Assembly (NCBI RefSeq): GCF_012935325.2
Contig: NZ_JABBYG020000001.1
Span: 1,054,001-1,118,000, forward strand
DNA from: Paenibacillus sp. PL91
GTDB taxonomy: Bacteria; Bacillota; Bacilli; Paenibacillales; Paenibacillaceae
Direction of reading: 5' to 3'
DNA: 64,000 nucleotides
Made by a program: the position numbers and the translations under genes. The notes under the pieces are model-generated. The model was not told the DNA's origin. It was given only the letters and a program-made list of their open reading frames with translations, and made no database searches. How positions within the stretch are numbered: position 1 is the stretch's first letter; every line of letters starts with the position of its first letter. Below, piece by piece: positions 8,338 through 14,764 of this stretch.

Positions 8338-8353
8338 TAACGATTTAAGTTTT

Positions 8354-9367
8354 TTATTCTGAAATGCGGATAACGATTTTTCCAAAAGCCCCACTGGCTA
8401 GATGTTGGTATGCTTCAATAGCTTCAGAAAAAGAGTAAACTTTATCGATAACTGGTTTGATTTTCAACTCTTCAAATGCTCTATTCATATCATCAAACGC
8501 TTTTCGATGACCTACATAGATACCTTGTATATTTGCTTGCTTTGCTAATAGTGAAAATAAGTTAACTTCTGCCATCATACTTTTCAGGAAACCAATTATA
8601 TAAATATGTCCTTGTAAAGCGAGAGCTTCAATCGAATGATTAATGCTGTCTCCGCCGACAACTTCTAAGATATGCTCTGCTCCCTTACCATTGGTAAGTC
8701 TCAATACTTCTTTGTCCCAATCTGGCGTTCTTACATAGTTGATAATTTCCTTTGCCCCTAAAGCTCTTACGCGTTCTCCTTTTTCATCGCTGCTAGTCGT
8801 CGCGATAACACGCGCGCCAAGTGCAGATGCAATTTGAATGGCATAGACAGAAACGCCTCCGGTACCTTGAACGACTACAGTATCACCAGCTTTAATTTTG
8901 CCATACTCCACTAGTGAGAACCAAACGGTTAGGGCAGCAATAGGCAATGTAGATGCTTCTTCGTCAGTCATATTAGAAGGTGTCATTACACTTGCTGCTT
9001 CATCTAAGAGCATGTATTCTGCAAGGCCACCATTATTAGGTCCTCCCACTGCAGTAGGAGCATACTCTTGACTTGGAGCACCTTCAACCCATTTGGTATA
9101 GAGGTGAGAAACTACACGATCTCCAACCTTAAATTGAGTAACTTCTGAACCTACACTTACTACAACTCCGGCTGCATCCGAAACAGGAATGAAAAGTTTA
9201 CTCATTAACTCCGGCAAATAATCGCCATCCATGATTGATTTATCACGGAAGTTAAGGGAAACTGCTTTTACACGAACCAACAATTGTTTAGGACCTGGCT
9301 GTGGTATTTCAACATCAACTAATTTTAAATTTTTTAACCCCACACCTTGTTTTTGCCAGGCTTTCAT
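8354..9367 (-). CDS. Zinc-type/quinone-oxidoreductase-like alcohol dehydrogenase (MDR family)
   Basis: A 337-aa medium-chain dehydrogenase/reductase. The N-terminal GroES-like domain (residues ~1-120, DVEIPQPGPKQLLVRVKAVS) is followed by a Rossmann fold with VVQGTGGVSVYAIQIASALG around residues 165-185. The catalytic zinc Cys-x-x-Gly-Ser and the four structural cysteines are absent, so despite its alcohol-dehydrogenase annotation lineage it is likely a zinc-free NADPH quinone or enal reductase. GAGAGG upstream of the ATG supports the start. It lies alone between a methyltransferase fragment and a luciferase-like monooxygenase pseudogene. Confidence 0.88.
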   Translation of the reverse strand: MKAWQKQGVGLKNLKLVDVEIPQPGPKQLLVRVKAVSLNFRDKSIMDGDYLPELMSKLFIPVSDAAGVVVSVGSEVTQFKVGDRVVSHLYTKWVEGAPSQEYAPTAVGGPNNGGLAEYMLLDEAASVMTPSNMTDEEASTLPIAALTVWFSLVEYGKIKAGDTVVVQGTGGVSVYAIQIASALGARVIATTSSDEKGERVRALGAKEIINYVRTPDWDKEVLRLTNGKGAEHILEVVGGDSINHSIEALALQGHIYIIGFLKSMMAEVNLFSLLAKQANIQGIYVGHRKAFDDMNRAFEELKIKPVIDKVYSFSEAIEAYQHLASGAFGKIVIRISE

Positions 9368-9390
9368 CTAAATCAAATCCTCTCTATTTC

Positions 9391-9850
9391 TTATATTGTT
9401 GGGAAATGGGGTACAATTTCTTCGCCATGTTCTTCAATTATTTCCGTTGCTGCCCTTTGACTGTTTTTCAGAACAAAAATTATATGATTTACCCCAGCTA
9501 TTTTAAATTGATTCACTAGTTCTCTAAGAGGGTTTCGCCCTATCCGAAAACACAAGATGAATTGGAATTGGCTGTTGATTGGGATCATTTGTTAAATCAA
9601 TGTATAGCGACTGTACAAAGGGCTTAAAATCCTCTGTCAGGGATCGCCACTCACGTATTCGTTCAAACTGCTGACCAACATTTCTTGGGTAGTAAATCCA
9701 CCCATCACCGTGTTGTGCAATCCAATCAATTGATTGTGAGGAATGTCCAGTAATAAGCAATGGAATTGATGAGTGTTTTGGTTTAGGAAATAAATCCCCT
9801 TCTGGCATACTCACGCGAGTTGATTGAATGACCCAAGAAAAACAAATGGA
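9391..9850 (-). pseudogene. C-terminal half of a luciferase-like monooxygenase, frameshifted
   Basis: Two overlapping frames join into one LLM-class sequence. One runs from SWVIQSTRVSMPEGDLFPKP through LLITGHSSQSIDWIAQHGDG and NVGQQFERIREW to QPIPIHL. The other continues GFRIGRNPLRELVNQFKIAG to IIEEHGEEIVPHFPTI. The shift lies at ~9560-9580. An in-frame TGA precedes it at ~9850, and the N-terminal half is missing on this strand. The matching N-terminal part is found directly next door but on the opposite strand (9877-10079), indicating an inversion with loss of the middle. Confidence 0.8.
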
Positions 9851-9893
9851 TCATATATTTGAAAGGCTACTCACGAATGTTCAAGAAAAATAA
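9828..9893 (+). pseudogene. Short tail resembling the end of a MarR-type regulator
   Basis: The 21-codon frame MTQEKQMDHIFERLLTNVQE has the pattern of MarR C-termini (LTxEExxxLxxLLxxLLxNV). It overlaps the start of the luciferase-like fragment. The assignment rests on a short motif only. Confidence 0.25.
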
Positions 9894-10079
9894 GTTGACA
9901 TTGGGCCTTATTTTCCCGTTAGAGGCTTATAAAAAAGCAACAGACCTGAGATGAATTTAGAACATCAAATGAAACTTGCTTAACGAGCCGAAGAATTAAA
10001 TTTCGCATCTTTGTTTACTCGTGACGTACCATTAAACGATCCCATGTTTGGTGATACTGGTCGTGTGATTCAAACATGA
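9877..10079 (+). pseudogene. N-terminal part of a luciferase-like monooxygenase
   Basis: The sequence reads MFKKNKLTLGLIFPLEAYKK, then after a frameshift at ~9940 PEMNLEHQMKLA, a TAA stop in place of a sense codon, and RAEELNFASLFTRDVPLNDP, MFGDTGRVIQ. This is the first ~60 residues of the flavin-dependent LLM family (PLExY...DVPLxDPxFGD). It ends abruptly at 10079. Together with the minus-strand C-terminal piece it represents one gene torn apart. Confidence 0.8.
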
Positions 10080-10083
10080 ACTG

Positions 10084-10205
10084 TCACCTCCTCTCGATGA
10101 ATTAAAATTTGTAATATGAGAAAACACAATAATTTAATATATTGCAATATGTCAATATATAAAAACAAAAAAATTAATAAATTGCAATATATCAATATGT
10201 TTTTG
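10084..10205 (-). promoter_or_regulatory. Orphan ribosome binding site and ArsR-type operator repeats of a lost gene
   Basis: On the minus strand, two copies of a TTGCAATATRTCAATAT-like motif (10142-10158 and 10182-10198) precede a near-perfect GAGAGGAGGTGA and an ATG at 10075-10077. Only a few codons after that ATG the sequence becomes the antisense of the luciferase-like fragment. A third motif copy lies in the arsR promoter (10574-10590). I infer that an ArsR-controlled gene once began here and was replaced by the rearrangement. Confidence 0.5.
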
Positions 10206-10250
10206 CAAAAAAACAATGAATAATACTGAATTCAATTTGACCTTTCAGTA

Positions 10251-10556
10251 TTATTCATCTTTTTGGAGAAAAGTACCAATCCGGTTAATTGCATCTTCGT
10301 TTCTCTTGTAATACGTCCATTTACCAATACGAGTAGCATTAACTAACCCTGCTCGTTGTAATATGGAGAGATATTGAGATGCAGTAGATTGATTCATATT
10401 TAACTTACTGGTTATTTGACTCACACATACCCCTACTTCAACAAGATCAATCCCTTCCTGGGGTGAAAAATGACCTTCTGGATTCTTCAACCATTCCAAG
10501 ATTTGGAGACGAGCATCATTAGACAGTGCTTTAAAAATATCGATTGGGTTGTTCAT
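10251..10556 (-). CDS. ArsR/SmtB-type winged-helix regulator
   Basis: A 101-aa single-domain regulator: IFKALSNDARLQILEWLKN, then ITSKLNMNQSTASQYLSILQ as the recognition helix region and RIGKWTYYKRNE as the wing. The single Cys (VGVCVSQ) lies just before the recognition region, where metal-sensing ArsR proteins carry ligands, but there is no CxC pair, so the signal is uncertain. It is probably self-regulated through the TTGCAATATGTCAA motif at its promoter. The gene it would normally control appears to have been lost downstream. Confidence 0.88.
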   Translation of the reverse strand: MNNPIDIFKALSNDARLQILEWLKNPEGHFSPQEGIDLVEVGVCVSQITSKLNMNQSTASQYLSILQRAGLVNATRIGKWTYYKRNEDAINRIGTFLQKDE

Positions 10557-10570
10557 GAAAATTATTATAT

Positions 10571-10590
10571 ATTGTATATTTGCAATATGT
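10571..10590. promoter_or_regulatory. Putative ArsR operator at arsR promoter
   Basis: TTTGCAATATGTCAAAT lies 15-34 bases upstream of the arsR ATG and matches the two copies at 10142 and 10182. Confidence 0.5.
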
Positions 10591-10815
10591 CAAATCATCA
10601 AATTTTGACAACCATACTCCTATTATTATTTTCCCATTGCTATTATTGAACTATTCTGCCTATTAATATAATTTGTTCTGTACCATTCATATCTGTCATT
10701 AAAATCAAAATCGTTGCTAATAATAAAAAAAAATTCGTGGGTTAAACTCATTCAAACCACCTGGGATATCCCGTAATAATTTATTGGTCTTATAGAAACT
10801 ATATTAACACATATT
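10591..10815. other. AT-rich intergenic sequence
   Basis: Upstream region of arsR. No gene is visible. It contains AT-rich tracts and nothing else I can name. Confidence 0.4.
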
Positions 10816-10909
10816 GGAACTAAACTGCCCAATAGCTCAATGAGGCCACTGATCTTGCTGGTAGCCTCGTCTTAATTGCTGGATGTAACTAACGTTCTTC
10901 GATAGCATA
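10816..10909 (+). repeat. Dispersed intergenic repeat, copy 4
   Basis: GGAACTAAACTGCCC and AATAGCTCAATGAGGCC begin the unit. A GAGGCcaC...GGTAGCCTC hairpin follows, then TAACTAACGTTCTTCGATAGC. Flank order is identical to the copy at 58405. Confidence 0.7.
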
Positions 10910-10914
10910 ATCAA

Positions 10915-11016
10915 TCAATGCATGAATTTCTTACAAACATCGCAAAGACCGATATCATTTAGCGGTAATCCTTTAAATAATCTTCTGATATTCCTCGCTG
11001 AAGCAGATGTTTCACC
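10915..11016 (-). pseudogene. Unidentified C-terminal gene fragment
   Basis: The minus strand reads ETSASARNIRRLFKGLPLND and IGLCDVCKKFMH before TGA. The coding character is good but no start or upstream part is present. Family not recognised. Confidence 0.35.
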
Positions 11017-11044
11017 ATCATGGGTTGACAATTTCTGTGGCAAC

Positions 11045-11260
11045 TCAGGAGCCCTTCTCAGCTGCACCAACTAAGCGAAGGAACTCATGTTCATCCAAAT
11101 TTTCGGTAGTAACATCCGTAAGTTCAGGTTTCCCCTTTGTTATAGTACCGGTTTTGCCGAAAATGATCACATTAATCTTGTGCGTGGATTCCAGATACTC
11201 GCCGCCTTTAAATAACACGCCAAGTTCAGCGGCACGCTGGAGCCCGCCATAATTGATGTC
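11045..11260 (-). pseudogene. Fragment of a heavy-metal P1B-type ATPase
   Basis: About 70 residues (RAAELGVLFKGGEYLESTHK, then INVIIFGKTGTITKGKPELT and LRLVGAAEKGS) cover the phosphorylation region of a copper/cadmium-type ATPase. The invariant phosphorylated Asp of DKTGT reads Gly here (FGKTGT), so even this motif is dead. A stop with a frame change follows at the point where EHPLA is expected. Nothing of the membrane domain remains. Confidence 0.8.
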
Positions 11261-11278
11261 GGTGTAGCAAACCCCAGA

Positions 11279-11371
11279 AAGCACCACCATATTGTCAACG
11301 CCTGCAGTTCGTTTGCCTCTATTAAGTTGAGTCACTCTCTTCATGGATAGAAGTAGATCCGCCTGTGTTCG
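11279..11371 (-). pseudogene. Fragment of a group II intron reverse transcriptase
   Basis: RTQADLLLSMKRVTQLNRGK followed by RTAGVD matches the N-terminal region of LtrA-like maturase/reverse transcriptases (xxVRRVTxxNxGKxTAGVDG). Only ~30 residues survive, fused in frame to the ATPase fragment. This suggests that a group II intron once inserted here and was deleted. Confidence 0.55.
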
Positions 11372-11434
11372 ATACAAGCAACACGAATTGGGATGGAAAG
11401 TTTTAATGCCATCGCTTTCTCGGATTAACAATAC

Positions 11435-11572
11435 TTACAGAAACATGCCGCCCGATGCCTCGATTCGCTGAGCATTGACCCATCCCATCTCAGGCGTGCA
11501 GAGCGCCGCGATGATGCCGCCGATATCATCGGCTTCCCCGGTCCTGTCCAGCTCAGTTTGACCGGCGATTTT
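11435..11572 (-). pseudogene. C-terminal fragment of a short-chain dehydrogenase
   Basis: The sequence KIAGQTELDRTGEADDIGGI, then IAALCTPEMGWVNAQRIEAS and GGMFL ends in TAA. It is the typical last ~45 residues of a classical SDR (GxxxDI...aLcS...V.GQ.i.vdGG). The frame upstream is closed by TGA at the edge of the next gene. Confidence 0.8.
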
Positions 11573-11887
11573 TCAGACTACTGCATCGAACTGAAGCGGA
11601 TGTAGTTCGTTTATACAGTATTTAAGAAACTCTTTTTCACTCGAAACATCTTTAAACCTACATTTATGGATTCTTTTTACCGTTCTCTCTTTTAATTTTT
11701 CAAAGGTAGCCATGACTTGTTTATCCTTTATGCTTTGCGAACGAGACAGTTTTCCGATTTCCTTCTCGATCCAATCTAAATCTTCAAGGTAATTCGTCAC
11801 CCTGTTTGAGGAATAGTATAAATCAAGATAACGGATCTCTTCTTGATATAAGTCCTTGATTTGACTAATCAAAACCTTGTCCTCCAT
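11573..11887 (-). CDS. Hypothetical protein, helical, possibly truncated
   Basis: A 104-aa, strongly charged and apparently all-helical product (IKDLYQEEIRYLDLYYSSNR, IEKEIGKLSRSQSIKDKQ, FEKLKERTVKRIHKC). It ends exactly where the SDR fragment begins, so the last residues may be a junction artefact. The ribosome binding site is weak. I do not recognise it. Confidence 0.4.
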   Translation of the reverse strand: MEDKVLISQIKDLYQEEIRYLDLYYSSNRVTNYLEDLDWIEKEIGKLSRSQSIKDKQVMATFEKLKERTVKRIHKCRFKDVSSEKEFLKYCINELHPLQFDAVV

Positions 11888-12023
11888 CCGTAAAAAATAT
11901 AATGACTTTCCTTCATGCTGGAAAGAAAGAATGACTGGTTTGCTTTACTACCGTATGCCTCACTGAAAGATATTCGTCGGTCATGCTTCTTTTCAGACCA
12001 ATAACATCAAAATATGCTATAGA

Positions 12024-12038
12024 TGAGAATGATTTTGA
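12024..12038. promoter_or_regulatory. Fur-box-like 7-1-7 element without an obvious target
   Basis: TGAGAATGATTTTGA matches the 7-1-7 Fur/Zur/PerR consensus TGATAATnATTATCA at 12 of 14 positions. No complete gene starts immediately beside it, so if real it is an orphan left after gene loss. Confidence 0.3.
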
Positions 12039-12090
12039 TTGTTAAGAAGTTTGGAACATTAAACTGTATTAATATTTAGCATGTGGGTGT

Positions 12091-12168
12091 TTGAACTAAC
12101 TGGAAACGATAGTTCAATTAATACCATAAGAAAGCTGCCAACGTAATTTCCCCGGCAGCCTTCTTTTT
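12091..12168 (-). repeat. Dispersed intergenic repeat, copy 5 (inverted)
   Basis: AACTGGAAACGATAGTTCAA is the reverse complement of the TTGAACTATCGTTTCC flank. An AAGAAAGCTGCC / GGCAGCCTTCTT hairpin follows. Confidence 0.6.
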
Positions 12169-12212
12169 CATTGCTATCCCCCACCTTACACAACCTATAA
12201 CAACACATTTGA

Positions 12213-13478
12213 CTACTTCTCCAAATTCAGTTGGCTTTTGTTTTGCATAACGGAACGGCTTGCCTCAGGCGCCATCGGCTTTCGGCGGCCCGTTTGGCCG
12301 ACCAGCCATCGTCCGAACGGCAGCTTTTCCAGTAAACTGGCTAATCCGAGCGCTCCTGCTGCAACCAATATAAATGTAATCAACGCCGCCGGCAGATGAT
12401 ACCCGGTGAGATGCAGGGGCCGTGTTACCCCGCTCACCAGCATGAGCACAAACGCGTGAGCCAGAAAACCGCCGAACGAATGCCGTCCGATAAACAGCAG
12501 GATGCGGTAAAGCGCGCCTTTCCTTTTCTGCAGCAGCAGCGCGGCTCCGTACAGCAACAGCAGCTGGGAGACGATAATCGCAAAAGTAGAAGGCTTCAAA
12601 TAGGTGGAAAGATTCAAATTGATCCGCTCCGATGAGAAGCGCAAAACATCATAGCCGAGCCAAATATATGCCCCGATGAACGCAATCATCGTCCAGCCCA
12701 TAGCATCTCCTACGAACTTCCGAAACCGATTCAAGCCGAAGGCGCATACGCTCCCCATCAGGAAGTAAAATAAGTACATGACAAAATAATAAGAACGGTT
12801 CGCGATCAGCTCCGCCCAAAAACCGCCTGCGGAAGCGGCCCAGTCAGGCATTTTGTAGTAGGACAGCCACATCAGCGCTCCATGCAGCAGACCAAGCGCC
12901 AGGGATATCCCCGCAACCTTGGGAAATAAATCATCTTCCGAATTGGGCCGCAGCCGTGACCGGAATGTTCCGACCATCCGGGAAAATAACGGGAATAACA
13001 AATAAAACTGAAAAATCATAAGGATAAACCACAGATGGTAGCCGTATGTCGGCTTGATCAGCTGCTGAAAGATACTCGTCCAAGCCGATGGCTGCATGAG
13101 CTTTCCGCCGAATACCCCTTCCACCGCTATCCAGTAAATGATCGTCCAGCTTAGAAAAGGAATAAAAATATCGCCGAACCTTTTTCGGATAAACGAACGG
13201 TAATGCAGCTTCCCGCTGTAATTGTAAAATAAAATCAGACCAGACAGAAATACGAACGTCGGTGTCCCGAACCGGGTGAAATGAAACAGCATCGCCAGCA
13301 TGATCGAGTCAGCCGGCAGGATGTCGGGCCGATAAATATACTCCGCAATGCAGTGCTGAAGCGCTACCGCCAAAAAGGCAAACGCGCGAAGCAGCGTCAC
13401 TTCTTCGATCCGCTCTTTTTTCTGACGAACCTCCGGCCGAGGCGCTTGCCGTTCCATTTCCACTTGCATATTTTCCAT
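12213..13478 (-). CDS. Acyltransferase 3 family membrane protein (OafA/OatA-like)
   Basis: A 421-aa integral membrane O-acyltransferase with about ten transmembrane helices. It has the family N-terminal motif LLRAFAFLAVALQHC, with the catalytic-site His ~10 residues after the Arg, and Arg-rich cytoplasmic loops (SFIRKRFGDIFIPFLSW). Such proteins acetylate or succinylate sugars of exopolysaccharide, peptidoglycan or glycolipid. There is no fused SGNH domain. The ATG at 13478 is chosen over the upstream ATG because GAGGTGA lies 4-10 bases before it. No glycan gene neighbours are present, so the acceptor is unknown. Confidence 0.88.
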   Translation of the reverse strand: MENMQVEMERQAPRPEVRQKKERIEEVTLLRAFAFLAVALQHCIAEYIYRPDILPADSIMLAMLFHFTRFGTPTFVFLSGLILFYNYSGKLHYRSFIRKRFGDIFIPFLSWTIIYWIAVEGVFGGKLMQPSAWTSIFQQLIKPTYGYHLWFILMIFQFYLLFPLFSRMVGTFRSRLRPNSEDDLFPKVAGISLALGLLHGALMWLSYYKMPDWAASAGGFWAELIANRSYYFVMYLFYFLMGSVCAFGLNRFRKFVGDAMGWTMIAFIGAYIWLGYDVLRFSSERINLNLSTYLKPSTFAIIVSQLLLLYGAALLLQKRKGALYRILLFIGRHSFGGFLAHAFVLMLVSGVTRPLHLTGYHLPAALITFILVAAGALGLASLLEKLPFGRWLVGQTGRRKPMAPEASRSVMQNKSQLNLEK

Positions 13479-13577
13479 GATGTCACCTCTATTCTCAGTT
13501 GGCAAAAGATAAACTGATTATAGCGGACAATCATTAGAGGAAGATTAATTGGCACAAATTAACACTTACCGTTGCGA

Positions 13578-13808
13578 TTATCCCTTCACCGATCCAGCCA
13601 GACCGGAAACAAAATATTTCTGAAACAGCAGGTAAACCAGCAAAATAGGAATAATGGATATCAATACACCGGCGTTAAGCGTTCCGTTGAATGCTCGCCC
13701 CGGAATGACATCAAGCCTGTTGTGACCGTTTTCATCGTATCTTTCGTAATAAATATTTGTGCAAGCAGAAACTCGTTCCAAGTCGCCGTTGGTTGACAAA
13801 TTTGTTTT
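13578..13808 (-). pseudogene. C-terminal fragment of a MalG-type sugar ABC permease, frameshifted
   Basis: One frame reads QPTATWNEFLLAQIFITKDT, then MKTVTTGLMSFRGEHSTE. The other reads GVLISIIPILLVYLLFQKYF, then VSGLAGSVKG and TAA. Together they give the last ~75 residues of a binding-protein-dependent permease (WNEF...ip.l..Y...QryFv.GlaaGavKG). The shift is at ~13680. No other transporter component is adjacent. Confidence 0.85.
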
Positions 13809-14021
13809 GAAATACAAGAAACCAGCAAACTCAAGGGTTAGCTGGTTCTGTCACGTTGTTTCCTTCTCCTGATTCATACAGGACCAAACTTAGCTATAAT
13901 TCTCATTAGATCATGTTCTATAGAAACCCAGGAAAACTTCAAAGAAGAGATTAGTAAGTCATTTATGTATTTATTTTCTCCCCTATCGAAAGAGCACAGT
14001 TCATTTAAAAATTAAACTAAA
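13809..14021. other. Intergenic region, nothing recognised
   Basis: No coding frame with a start signal. It lies between the permease fragment and a dispersed repeat. Confidence 0.4.
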
Positions 14022-14092
14022 CGAGAACTATAGCTTAACTATCACGAGGCTGCCGGCATGGAACGGCAGCCTCGTTGAGCTTAACTGGAAGT
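14022..14092 (+). repeat. Dispersed intergenic repeat, copy 6
   Basis: GAACTATAGCTTAACTATC is followed by a perfect 12-bp hairpin (ACGAGGCTGCCG / CGGCAGCCTCGT, 8-base loop, 14044-14075) and TTGAGCTTAACTGG. The hairpin sequence is nearly the same as in the copy at 58405. Confidence 0.75.
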
Positions 14093-14233
14093 ATTAATAA
14101 ACAAATCCTTGCTTAAAATTGAAGTTTTTAACATGTCCTAGTCTTTTTTTGTATACTAGTGTGTAGTGTGTAGTGTGTATATTCACTTATATCATAAATA
14201 ATATGTTTAAGAGTAATAAAAGGGGTTTTGAAT

Positions 14234-14530
14234 ATGTGGTTTGAACAGCAGGCGTCTAAAAACAATCAATTGTCCTTTAAAGTAGGGACATATACTGATA
14301 TTTCAGGAAAGGCTATATTCAATACAAATGACAAACGTCGTTATTTTTTAGAAAAACGTTGGGGTCTAGGTGGAAAGATCCTTACTGCCATTATGATGAA
14401 CCCGAGTAATGCGGCTCACGATCAAACAGATGATACGGTTGACCAATTAATAAATGTTGCAAAACATCAAGGCTGTCACGACCACAGATTGAGAAAGAAA
14501 AGTACCGCTATGTGCCAATACGGCAAATAA
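14234..14530 (+). pseudogene. N-terminal part of a DUF1643 protein, truncated
   Basis: The first ~80 residues fit DUF1643, a family often carried by phages and mobile elements: FNTNDKRRYFLEKRWGLGGK, then ILTAIMMNPSNAAHDQTDDT and VDQLINVAKHQGC. After that the frame changes; a second frame gives YRYVPIRQITDHEFIQLFNR and a stop, so the 3' part is rearranged or lost. AGGGG at 14221 suits the ATG at 14234 better than the upstream TTG. Confidence 0.6.
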
Positions 14531-14708
14531 CAGACCATGAGTTTATACAGTTATTTAATAGATGACTTCATAATGTCGTGTTGCAAATTCCAAATAATTT
14601 TACTAAATAGAATACATGTTCGCAGTATAATGAAATTGATAAAAAGGTGCTATTTTCTCTAACCCTTAAGTTCGCAAGTTCCTGAACCAAAATTACGTTC
14701 AGGAGCTT

Positions 14709-14752
14709 TAACGTAAAACGACGGTGTCCTTCAAGGCTCCGCCGTCTTATAT
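14709..14752 (-). terminator. Possible terminator of the glucan phosphorylase gene
   Basis: On the minus strand an imperfect GACGG...CCGTC hairpin is followed by GTTTTACG, just beyond the phosphorylase stop. A second stem (TCCTGAAC / GTTCAGGA, 14680-14704) lies further down. Confidence 0.45.
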
Positions 14753-14764
14753 GCCGTTCTACCG

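Noticed and set aside
14158..14180. Three GTGTAGT units as a functional iteron array
   Set aside because: Only three 7-bp units in low-complexity AT-rich DNA, with no replication gene nearby.
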